From Candidatus Omnitrophota bacterium (GTDB lineage Bacteria > Omnitrophota > Gorgyraeia > Duberdicusellales > 4484-171), in assembly GCA_014728785.1 (NCBI GenBank), contig WJKZ01000155.1, positions 1-6,542 of the forward strand: a stretch of DNA of 6,542 nucleotides. Direction: 5' to 3'. Both the position numbers and the translations under genes were made by a program. Under the pieces are notes generated by a model. That model did no database searches, was not told the DNA's origin, and saw only the letters and a program-made list of their open reading frames with translations. The first letter of the stretch is position 1; every line of letters starts with the position of its first letter. Positions 1-4,940 of the stretch are shown here, piece after piece.

Positions 1-459
1 ATTATATCCCCGGCCTTTGTATCGGCCGGAAGCTTTATAGATGGCGTTGCGGCGGTTAAAGATGGGTTTATCGACCGCAAAGGCAAGTATGTTTATAAAG
101 ATTCTACATGTAATTTCTATAATTTCTCAGGCGGCCTCGGGCCGTATTCCAAGGATTCTCTTTTCGGTTTTATAGACGCCAATGGAGCCATCCAGATAGG
201 GCCATCATTTAGATATGCGCAAAGTTTCAATGAAGGCGTTGCGCCGGTGATGGGCGATAACGAAAAATGGTTTTACATAGACAAAACCGGCCGGAAGGTA
301 AGCGGTGATTATGACTGGGCCTTTCCTTTTAGCGGCGGTATCGCGGCCGTATGTACCGATGGAAAATTTAACCTTATAAACAGTAAAATGGAGGTAAATA
401 AATTAGGTTTTAGTTATATTGGAGTGATGAAGGAAGGTTTGATAGTTTTTGCCAAGTAG
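1..459 (+). CDS. WG-repeat protein, 3' end (5' truncated by window)
   Basis: The frame is open from base 1 to the TAG at 457-459 (152 codons visible); the true start lies upstream. The translation has about four degenerate WG-type repeats of 30-38 residues. Each has an FxxGxAxV strand (SFIDGVAAV, SFNEGVAPV, PFSGGIAAV) followed by a (F/Y)IDxxG turn (GFIDRKG, GFIDANG, FYIDKTG). This is the pattern of the WG (KWG) beta-repeat family, whose members are usually repeat arrays with no enzymatic activity and are often thought to bind proteins or surfaces. The last repeat is degenerate and ends in VFAK, so this is the natural C-terminus. The first ATG inside the window (247) falls within a repeat and is not the start. 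A signal peptide, if any, would be outside the window. The family call is fairly secure; the function is unknown. Confidence 0.75.
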   Translation: MISPAFVSAGSFIDGVAAVKDGFIDRKGKYVYKDSTCNFYNFSGGLGPYSKDSLFGFIDANGAIQIGPSFRYAQSFNEGVAPVMGDNEKWFYIDKTGRKVSGDYDWAFPFSGGIAAVCTDGKFNLINSKMEVNKLGFSYIGVMKEGLIVFAK

Positions 460-467
460 GAGGAAGA

Positions 468-1064
468 ATGTTTGAGTTAAAGCAAACAGGAGAAAGAGAT
501 GTCGCTACCAAAAATGGCGTGGTAAAAAAGCCCATTTATGAAAGTGTGGAGGATGCTTTCGAGAGATATGCCTGTGAGGCAATCGGAGTCCCCAACGAGA
601 AAGAGGAAAAGGTCGTGGAAGTGCTCATTCCTTCGGCTATCAAAGGGGGAAAGCCCACTAAGGCCTCGCAAAGAATGCCCTGCCTGCCCTCTCCCGCTCA
701 TGAAATCTGCACGAAGGCCGAGGAGCTCTTCAACGAAGAGCAGGACATATCTTATCGCGTTGGCTACACGGAAGGCTACCGCGACCGCGATGAAAACAAA
801 AAAGCCCAAACCGAGCTCACACTTGCCAGCACGGAGCTCTCTAACGGGCTTCTGGTGAAGTTTTCCGAGGCCGCAAAGACGCTTGTTGACCCGGAAATAC
901 ATTCCAAGCTGGTAGTGACATTCAAAGAAGGCTTGCAGCACAAAAGAGACTTCGGATATTCCAACGGCTACTGGCAGGGGTACAAGGATAAGGCAGGCGG
1001 TGTAATGCCCAAGTTTCAGCATTGGGAAGACCCCAATAAAGAGGGCGAAGAGTACAGGTGGTAA
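468..1064 (+). CDS. hypothetical protein with two GY-rich motifs (198 aa)
   Basis: I do not recognise this protein. The start is well supported: AGGAGG at 458-463 lies four bases upstream of the ATG and overlaps the stop of the WG-repeat gene. The protein is soluble-looking, charged and without membrane segments or a signal peptide. Residues 22-55 are acidic and helical-looking, and residues 56-80 are a Pro/Lys-rich linker. Two similar motifs occur in the second half: YRVGYTEGYRDRD near 96-108 and FGYSNGYWQGYKDK near 162-175. A helical, Leu/Glu-rich segment lies between them. The spacing suggests an internal duplication of a roughly 60-residue unit (inference). The C-terminus is hydrophilic with scattered aromatic residues. 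The stop TAA overlaps the start of the next small gene by one base (TAATG), suggesting coupled translation. An open frame on the opposite strand here is a shadow. Confidence 0.8.
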   Translation: MFELKQTGERDVATKNGVVKKPIYESVEDAFERYACEAIGVPNEKEEKVVEVLIPSAIKGGKPTKASQRMPCLPSPAHEICTKAEELFNEEQDISYRVGYTEGYRDRDENKKAQTELTLASTELSNGLLVKFSEAAKTLVDPEIHSKLVVTFKEGLQHKRDFGYSNGYWQGYKDKAGGVMPKFQHWEDPNKEGEEYRW

Positions 1065-1201
1065 TGAAACGTAAACAAAAAATGGCAATATATCTGCTTG
1101 TAATAGCCCTTGTTTTTCTGGTATATTTAACGCCCGAGAGATTCGAGGTTTCGTTTGGCGCTTTAATGACATTATTTATCTGGTGTATGGAGAGAAAATG
1201 A
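1064..1201 (+). CDS. small two-helix membrane protein (45 aa)
   Basis: This is a 45-codon ORF from the ATG at 1064 (sharing the A of the upstream TAA) to the TGA at 1199-1201. The product begins with a basic stretch (MKRKQK), followed by a strongly hydrophobic segment at residues 7-22 (AIYLLVIALVFLVYL). A short polar turn (TPERFE) follows, then a second hydrophobic segment at 29-41 (VSFGALMTLFIWC) and a basic tail (ERK). This matches a helical-hairpin inner-membrane microprotein with both ends in the cytoplasm by the positive-inside rule. It fills the gap between its neighbours exactly: TAATG overlap upstream, and ATGA overlap with the next gene downstream. Phage proteins of this shape include holins and superinfection-exclusion proteins, but nothing here is specific enough to choose. 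Expression is inferred from the overlaps and hydrophobicity. Confidence 0.6.
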   Translation: MKRKQKMAIYLLVIALVFLVYLTPERFEVSFGALMTLFIWCMERK

Positions 1202-1518
1202 CAGAAGACAAATCCTTCCCGGAAATCCCGGACGGACTCCCGGAAGACTTCGTAGGGGCTTCCGGAGAAAACCCCTTTGCCAACAACGATGAAGAATTCA
1301 GAAAAAAAGAGGCGGCCTATGCGAAGTTTCGCGAGGCCTGCATGGATAAGAAGACCGGCTGTCTCGGCAATTACTGTGACATAATGGATGAGTTTAACCG
1401 GGAGGTATATGTAAAGCGGTGCGCCAGATGCCGGGATAGCGCACAATGTTATATGGTAACTCAATTAAGGTTAATGTCTCAATTTTACAAAAAAGACGGT
1501 GACGAATGGAAAAGATAA
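1198..1518 (+). CDS. Cys-rich hypothetical protein (106 aa), possible zinc binder
   Basis: I do not recognise this protein. I place the start at the ATG at 1198 rather than the in-frame GTG at 1183. GGAGAG (1189-1194) sits just upstream, and the ATGA overlap with the upstream stop is the usual coupling arrangement. The N-terminal ~35 residues are acidic and Pro/Gly-rich and probably disordered. The second half holds six cysteines at 48, 55, 60, 75, 78 and 84. They include a CxxC (75-78) and could form one or two metal sites (C-x6-C-x4-C, then C-x2-C-x5-C). The C-terminus is short and basic (KKDGDEWKR). The gene overlaps the downstream metalloprotease-like gene by 13 bases. A metal-binding role is inferred from cysteine spacing only. 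Confidence 0.75.
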   Translation: MTEDKSFPEIPDGLPEDFVGASGENPFANNDEEFRKKEAAYAKFREACMDKKTGCLGNYCDIMDEFNREVYVKRCARCRDSAQCYMVTQLRLMSQFYKKDGDEWKR

Positions 1519-2066
1519 ATTCCGAGTCGTTAAAAAAAGTCGTTCAAAGCTTCGAGGTCGTAAAGGCCTTTGTGGTAGATAGAAGGCCGGAATTCAAGAA
1601 TGTCGTTTTACATGTATGCCCGGACGCCGAGCAGGCTTATCAGGAAAGTATCGAAGAGCAAGCCGAGAAGGGTTTGCCGCCGAGACTTTACGCGCATACA
1701 ATGCATCATCCCAACACTGTTTGTTGTAGCTCAATGATGGTCGAATTGTCGGAAGAAAACAGACAGGGGATATTTATACATGAATTCGGCCATCTTTTTT
1801 GCCAAAGGCATCCGTACTATGAAGGAATGGACAACCCGCTCGACAACTACGATGACGGCGATGCCGACTATGTTGTGACGGAGATTTTTAAGGTAAACCT
1901 TCATTACGATGATAATGAAATAGAAGAGGTTGTGTTACCTATTGGCTCGGAACCCTTTGATGATGACGAAGGGGAGAACGAGGAAGTTATCATACCAGAG
2001 CAGATGACACTTGAAGAGGAAGAGGCTATCGCAGATGCAATAGACTTGGAGCCCGAAGATGAGTGA
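1506..2066 (+). CDS. zinc metallopeptidase-like protein with HEFGH motif and acidic tail
   Basis: The 186-aa product carries a textbook zincin motif, HEFGH, at residues 92-96, at the end of a hydrophobic helix (GIFIHEFGHLF). In this fold the two histidines bind zinc and the glutamate activates water. A third ligand would be expected downstream. The stretch DGDADYVVTEIF (117-128) resembles the ExxAD-type helix of ImmA/IrrE-like and other small phage metallopeptidases, so D119, D121 or E126 are candidates. H101 and the HTMHH segment (64-68) are further nearby histidines. Residues 135-186 form a very acidic tail with two similar pieces, EEVVLPIG and EEVIIPEQ, which might be an autoinhibitory or partner-binding segment (inference). 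No signal peptide is present, so it probably acts in the cytoplasm. The start overlaps the previous gene by 13 bases and has only a weak ribosome site, suggesting coupling. The family is clear; the substrate is unknown. Confidence 0.75.
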   Translation: MEKINSESLKKVVQSFEVVKAFVVDRRPEFKNVVLHVCPDAEQAYQESIEEQAEKGLPPRLYAHTMHHPNTVCCSSMMVELSEENRQGIFIHEFGHLFCQRHPYYEGMDNPLDNYDDGDADYVVTEIFKVNLHYDDNEIEEVVLPIGSEPFDDDEGENEEVIIPEQMTLEEEEAIADAIDLEPEDE

Positions 2067-2241
2067 AATGTCAGAAAGGTACCCCTGTAAGTATGACAAA
2101 ACGCCAGAGTCAATAGCCCGTAAAAATCCATGTGTTACTTGCGAGCTCGGAATAAACCGCGATAAGAGGGGAGAATTATGCCCGGTACGTTTCCTTCTTA
2201 ACAAGGTCAAGGAGCTCGAAGAAAAACTCAAGACCGATTAG
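2059..2241 (+). CDS. Cys-rich small protein (60 aa) with C-terminal helix
   Basis: The start is taken at 2059, where GGAG (2047-2050) lies eight bases upstream. The in-frame ATG at 2068 has a weaker upstream site. The gene overlaps the end of the metalloprotease-like gene by eight bases in another frame. Four cysteines at 10, 25, 28 and 41 (C-x14-C-x2-C-x12-C) could make one zinc site. Residues 44-58 form a Leu/Lys/Glu amphipathic helix or short coiled coil (LLNKVKELEEKLK), which could dimerise the protein. This design of a small zinc module plus helix resembles the N-terminal part of the protein encoded at 3673, though I see no clear sequence repeat between them. The function is not recognisable. 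Confidence 0.7.
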   Translation: MSEMSERYPCKYDKTPESIARKNPCVTCELGINRDKRGELCPVRFLLNKVKELEEKLKTD

Positions 2242-2264
2242 CGAAGAAAAGAGCAGCATTAAAA

Positions 2265-2471
2265 ATGTGCAAACATCCTCCGGAAGAATATCTGCCGATG
2301 GGCTTTCAGAAGGAAAGGGAATATTGGAGGAAATACGAATTATGGCCTTGGTTTCATCTTAATCCGGATACCACAAACGAGGATTTTATCGAAGATGGGC
2401 CGCCCGTTCCCGGCGTCTTGAAAAAGTACCTTACATTACCAAAAGAACCCGAAAGTGAAGAGACACTCTAA
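2265..2471 (+). CDS. hypothetical protein (68 aa), Trp/Pro-rich
   Basis: This is a short ORF 23 bases after the preceding gene, in the same direction and likely in the same transcript. The ribosome-binding site is poor (a purine run AAAAGAG near 2247-2253, 11 bases from the ATG). No upstream ATG, GTG or TTG in frame offers an alternative start. The product has an aromatic-rich middle (REYWRKYELWPWFHLNP, residues 18-34), an acidic and Pro-rich second half and a hydrophilic tail. There are two features of metal interest only (C2 and H4) and no membrane segment. I do not recognise it. Its coding status rests on position, strand and the absence of a better ORF. Confidence 0.55.
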   Translation: MCKHPPEEYLPMGFQKEREYWRKYELWPWFHLNPDTTNEDFIEDGPPVPGVLKKYLTLPKEPESEETL

Positions 2472-2589
2472 AACAATAATCATGTAAGCTTTTACGCCCT
2501 AAATGTAGGGGTTGGTTGCGGTATTTGCGGAGTTATTCCTTGGATGAAAATAAAAAAAAAGAGGGGGAGAAAAAATCCCGGAGGGGAAA

Positions 2590-2667
2590 GTGGAGCGCGT
2601 AGCCGCGCAATCATGCTCGCTTCGCTCGCAGGGCCCGCTCGCTTCGGTATTTGAAAGGATTGAGTAA
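2590..2667 (+). CDS. possible 25-aa leader ORF overlapping the methyltransferase start
   Basis: A GTG at 2590 follows a strong GGAGGGG (2579-2585) at good spacing. The frame runs 25 codons to a TAA at 2665-2667 that shares its last A with the methyltransferase ATG (TAATG). The arrangement would suit a translated leader coupled to the downstream gene. Against this, the codons run through a G+C-rich repeat-like element (2595-2646). The peptide (MERVAAQSCSLRSQGPLASV, then FERIE) is low-complexity-like, and a second overlapping frame (2544-2654, 36 codons starting KIKKKRGRK) is equally open. Treat it as a possibility only. Confidence 0.25.
   Translation: MERVAAQSCSLRSQGPLASVFERIE
2595..2646 (+). 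repeat. G+C-rich repeat-like element upstream of the methyltransferase gene
   Basis: This stretch stands out from the A-rich sequence before it. It contains an inverted repeat GCGCG-TAGC-CGCGC (2595-2608). It also has two perfect direct copies of GCTCGCTTCG (2615-2624 and 2637-2646), with a further GCTCGC at 2624-2629. Such GCTCGCTTCG-type strings are a common form of small intergenic repeat in bacterial genomes. Whether this one is dispersed elsewhere cannot be seen from the window. In the transcript it could fold near the methyltransferase start. Confidence 0.45.
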
Positions 2668-3680
2668 TGTCGAAAATCGAAACACCGCTTAGCTGGATTG
2701 GGGGCAAGAATCGTCTCAAGCGTAAATTGGTGACGATGTTCCCGCCACATGATATCTATGTAGAGCCTTTTCTCGGAGCGGGCCATCTTCTCTTCTGGAA
2801 GAAACCGAGCAAGCAGGAATGGGTTTGTGATGTGGACGATGTGCTCATTAACCTCTGGAAGGTCATCAGGAGCCCGGAACTCCATGAGAAGTTTGTATCG
2901 TTCCTGACCTTCCACCCGAAGAGCCGGGCGCTTTTCTATGAGTATCGAGAGGCCTTGAGCAACCCCGAGGCTTATAAAGACATTACGCCCTATATCCGGG
3001 CCGCGATGGCCTACTACCTGATTAAGAGCTCGTTTGGCACGATGCGCCTTTTTACGGGCGAGGAGGTATGGGGCTCTACGCTCGGCACCGACAAGATGAC
3101 GGGGTTTTACGGAGTCGATTGGCGGGGAATCTTTGAGAGGCTTAAGGATGTTATCATTGAAAACAGGGACTTCCGGGAATTTCTCAAGATAGTAAACAAG
3201 AAAGCCACCAAAAAGACGAAGAATCGCCGTGTCTTCGCTTACTGCGACCCGCCTTACTTCTGTGTCACGAAGCATCCTGTCGCCTGCTACGCGAACGACT
3301 TTACGATGAGCGACCATGAAGAGCTCGCCGGTATTCTAAGGAAGTTCAAGGGATACTGGATGTTAAGCATTGATGACTGCGAAGAGGCCAGAGAGCTCTA
3401 TAAGGGCTTCACGATAAGAGAAGTCCCGACCGTTTACACTTCCGAGAATGTCTTTACCGAGGGCAAGCGGGTAACCGAGCTCGTAATCGGCAACTATGAC
3501 ATCCCCGAAGGCGTAATGCAACATGACCTGTTTATAGATAAGCCGGTTGAGGCAACCGACCCCGAGTTTGAAACTCTAATGAAAGAAGGGCCAAAGCCCA
3601 TGACAAAAGAAGGCCTGACCGTTGAGGAGTCCGTTAAGAAGGGAATGAAGAGGAAGAGGAAGGGAAAAAGGAATGGGTAA
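2667..3680 (+). CDS. DNA adenine-N6 methyltransferase, D12 (Dam) class
   Basis: The 337-aa product transfers a methyl group from S-adenosylmethionine to adenine N6 in DNA. The D12 class motifs appear in the expected order. Motif X, SWIGGK, is near residues 9-14. Motif I, EPFLGAGHLLFW, at 33-44 binds AdoMet. An acidic DVDD pair is at 55-58. The catalytic motif IV, DPPY, is at 194-197. The downstream segment with FTMSDHEEL and LSIDD (212-237) matches the D12 C-terminal core. The order X-I-IV marks the alpha group, which includes Dam and DpnM. Typical members have 270-290 residues. This one adds about 50, ending in a strongly basic KKGMKRKRKGKRNG tail that may aid DNA binding. AAAGGA at 2654-2659 precedes the ATG at normal spacing. 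No restriction endonuclease is recognisable next to it, so it looks like an orphan methylase. GATC is the common target of this class, but specificity cannot be read from the protein alone. Confidence 0.92.
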   Translation: MSKIETPLSWIGGKNRLKRKLVTMFPPHDIYVEPFLGAGHLLFWKKPSKQEWVCDVDDVLINLWKVIRSPELHEKFVSFLTFHPKSRALFYEYREALSNPEAYKDITPYIRAAMAYYLIKSSFGTMRLFTGEEVWGSTLGTDKMTGFYGVDWRGIFERLKDVIIENRDFREFLKIVNKKATKKTKNRRVFAYCDPPYFCVTKHPVACYANDFTMSDHEELAGILRKFKGYWMLSIDDCEEARELYKGFTIREVPTVYTSENVFTEGKRVTELVIGNYDIPEGVMQHDLFIDKPVEATDPEFETLMKEGPKPMTKEGLTVEESVKKGMKRKRKGKRNG

Positions 3681-4371
3681 GAAAGGAGCTTGTTACAACT
3701 GCCTTTATTATGACTGTATTACGAACAAGCTTGTTTGCGAGGAATGCAAATCCCCCGATGTACCGGGAGACAAATGGCAACCTAATTATGCATTATTGGA
3801 GCGTCAATTCGCCGCCGCGCAAGAGAGGATAGTAAAATTGGAAGAGATAATATTAGAACACATAAAAGATGAGAAAGTAATGAACAATGAAACCATCAAA
3901 GACAGCTTGAAGTACTACGTTATTGTAAAAAACCCCGGCTATGTTGCATTTACCAAAAGACCTACCCCGAACAACCAGACGGGGTTGTGTTCATTACTTA
4001 GGGAGCTACGCCACCTGAACCCGACCGCCGTAATAATTCCGGTTGCTATAACATGGAACAAGGAGCTCTGGGTTTATGATGAAAAACAAACAAGATTCGA
4101 GGAAAAAGTGTTGGAGTGCAATCGAAGTCAAGGCAATGACTCCGTGATAAATAAAGGATTAGAAACTGAAGTTAGAAAAATACATTGGAATGACAATCAT
4201 CTAAAAATACTAAGGGCGTTTGATAAATTAGGGATTACAACCATTGGACATCTTATAAATACTACAGAGGAAGAATTCTTAAAATTAAGGAATTTTGGGA
4301 AAGCTTCATTGAGAGACTTGAAACAAACATTAAAACATTTTGATACCGGGTACAGGCTTAAGAGTCTTTGA
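3673..4371 (+). CDS. zinc-knuckle/coiled-coil protein with RNA polymerase alpha-CTD-like domain
   Basis: This 232-aa protein has three visible parts. Residues 7-25 carry cysteines at 7, 10, 15, 22 and 25 (CxxC-x4-C-x6-CxxC), a probable zinc site. Residues 38-68 form a helix or coiled coil. A middle segment (78-150) is unrecognised. Residues about 175-231 closely resemble the C-terminal domain of the RNA polymerase alpha subunit. The match covers KLGITTIGHLINTTEEEFLK, then LRNFGKASLRDLK, ending in a GYRLKSL tail like the GMRLENW tail of E. coli alpha. By hand alignment the NLGKKSL helix-hairpin-helix signature is kept as NFGKASL (207-213). The DNA-contacting R265 would be lysine here. In alpha this domain binds AT-rich upstream DNA and activators, so a DNA-binding or transcription role is inferred. 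The gene overlaps the methyltransferase by eight bases. The alpha-CTD-coding part is about 30% G+C, against about 57% in the middle of the methyltransferase gene. Confidence 0.8.
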   Translation: MGKKGACYNCLYYDCITNKLVCEECKSPDVPGDKWQPNYALLERQFAAAQERIVKLEEIILEHIKDEKVMNNETIKDSLKYYVIVKNPGYVAFTKRPTPNNQTGLCSLLRELRHLNPTAVIIPVAITWNKELWVYDEKQTRFEEKVLECNRSQGNDSVINKGLETEVRKIHWNDNHLKILRAFDKLGITTIGHLINTTEEEFLKLRNFGKASLRDLKQTLKHFDTGYRLKSL

Positions 4372-4772
4372 TGTGTGAAAAAACTTGCCGGGAATGTGAT
4401 TGTTTTGTTAATAGTGATGAGGTTACACTCCATTGTGGAGATGTTGTCTGTCCGGAATGCAGTCTTGTAATAAGCATAGAGAGCGGCGAAATATCAGATT
4501 CTAATTATTACCCCAAGTTTAGCGGCGACAATACACCGATATTTTACACCGAATCCACAACATGTAAATGGTGCGGGGCACCAACATTCTTTGCTGTTAA
4601 ATCTCGCCATATAAGGGTGTTAAAGCGACTATGTAAAAAATGTTGTGATAAATATCTTGAGAATAGAACGGTGATACAGGAGCGCTTGGATGAAATGCAT
4701 CTACGGCTCGTGAGAAACAGGCCTGCAAGAGTTAGAACGTACATGGGTAATTATCTGAAAATTTATTATTGA
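4371..4772 (+). CDS. Cys-rich protein with two putative zinc ribbons (133 aa)
   Basis: The start is the ATG at 4371, which shares its A with the upstream TGA (TGATG). An in-frame TTG at 4368 would add one residue but is not needed. No strong ribosome site precedes it, so coupling to the alpha-CTD-like gene is likely. The product has twelve cysteines. One set, C6-x2-C9 with C27-x2-C30 (plus C2, C11 and C22), and a second, C65-x2-C68 with C88-x2-C91 (plus C92), each have zinc-ribbon spacing. The second is the clearer one, with a KWCGAP knuckle. The C-terminal third (95-133) is basic with many arginines (RLVRNRPARVRTY), suggesting contact with nucleic acid. I recognise no named family. It is the last gene before the terminator and is A+T-rich like the end of its upstream neighbour. 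Confidence 0.75.
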   Translation: MCEKTCRECDCFVNSDEVTLHCGDVVCPECSLVISIESGEISDSNYYPKFSGDNTPIFYTESTTCKWCGAPTFFAVKSRHIRVLKRLCKKCCDKYLENRTVIQERLDEMHLRLVRNRPARVRTYMGNYLKIYY

Positions 4773-4786
4773 AAGTAGAGCTCTAT

Positions 4787-4812
4787 TTTTTTGTAGCCAA
4801 CGCTACAAAAAA
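4787..4812. other. A/T-flanked hairpin competing with the terminator
   Basis: GTAGC (4793-4797) and GCTAC (4802-4806) pair around a CAAC loop. The flanking T-run (4787-4792) pairs with the A-run (4807-4812), giving an 11-bp stem. The same A-run is the 5' part of the longer terminator stem just downstream, so the two structures cannot both form in full. A perfect 10-base palindrome TAGAGCTCTA (4776-4785) lies just before it. Confidence 0.55.
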
Positions 4813-4904
4813 GGCCGGGTTTACCGGCCTTTTTCCAACCAACTGGCTGGAGGTGCTTAAGGCTCACATGGCTGCCTCCCAAGTGAAAGCCTAACGCCTT
4901 GAAG
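4807..4904 (-). ncRNA. candidate small structured RNA (~95 nt)
   Basis: A near-consensus promoter (4910-4937) and an intrinsic terminator (4808-4834) face the same way on the minus strand, with no convincing ORF between them. The predicted transcript starts near 4900-4905 and ends near 4807. By hand it folds as follows. Hairpin 1 spans 4892-4860: AGGC and UCAC pair with GUGA and GCCU around a UU bulge, topped by UGG/CCA. An unpaired linker carries CACCUCC (4855-4849). Hairpin 2 pairs CCAGCC with GGUUGG around AGUU (4850-4835). The GGCCGG terminator hairpin follows. The apical region of hairpin 1 contains GGAGG (4879-4875), exactly complementary to CCUCC in the linker, so an H-type pseudoknot is possible. 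I match it to no known RNA family. Promoter and terminator are seen directly; the fold and an RNA-level function are inference. Confidence 0.5.
4808..4834. terminator. bidirectional intrinsic terminator between convergent transcripts
   Basis: AAGGCCGG (4811-4818) pairs perfectly with CCGGCCTT (4824-4831) around a five-base loop. The flanking A and T runs extend the stem to 11 bp. Read on the plus strand it is followed by T5 (4830-4834) and would end the operon that finishes at 4772. Read on the minus strand it is followed by T6 (4812-4807) and would end the small RNA or read-through from the minus-strand gene. Confidence 0.85.
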
Positions 4905-4909
4905 TTTTA

Positions 4910-4937
4910 AGTATAGCTACAATTTAGCGCCTGTCAA
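4910..4937 (-). promoter_or_regulatory. sigma-70-type promoter for the candidate small RNA
   Basis: On the minus strand TTGACA (4937-4932, perfect consensus) and TATACT (4915-4910, five of six) are separated by 16 bases. The -35 box begins three bases after the stop codon of the 4941-6542 gene. The promoter therefore cannot serve that gene and points into the intergenic region, toward the terminator about 80 bases downstream of the expected start site. Confidence 0.65.
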
Positions 4938-4940
4938 GCT

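Noticed and set aside
1183..1197. GTG at 1183 as start of the 106-aa Cys-rich protein
   Set aside because: The ATG at 1198 has GGAGAG at proper spacing and the usual ATGA overlap. The GTG lies inside the upstream microprotein gene without a clear ribosome site.
477..1464. Minus-strand open frames of 180-231 codons
   Set aside because: They are antisense to the tightly linked plus-strand genes, which have ribosome sites and stop/start overlaps. The minus frames have neither and overlap each other.
2484..2510. Two small hairpins (GTAA/TTAC and CCCTA/TAGGG) after the 68-aa gene, considered as a terminator
   Set aside because: The stems are only 4-5 bp and no T-tract follows, so termination is not supported.
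2499..3317. Long minus-strand open frame (272 codons)
   Set aside because: It lies antisense to the methyltransferase gene, whose motifs are unmistakable on the plus strand, and its translation shows no recognisable domain.
723..4783. Eleven GAGCTC sites in the plus-strand operon and none seen in the minus-strand gene
   Set aside because: Nine of the eleven are in-frame Glu-Leu codon pairs (GAG CTC), so codon preference explains most of the excess.
4807..4904. Resemblance of GGAGGCAGCC in the candidate RNA to the SRP RNA hairpin (GGAAGCAGCC)
   Set aside because: The GGAA-type tetraloop and the paired symmetric loop of SRP RNA are missing, and the surrounding helix does not fit.
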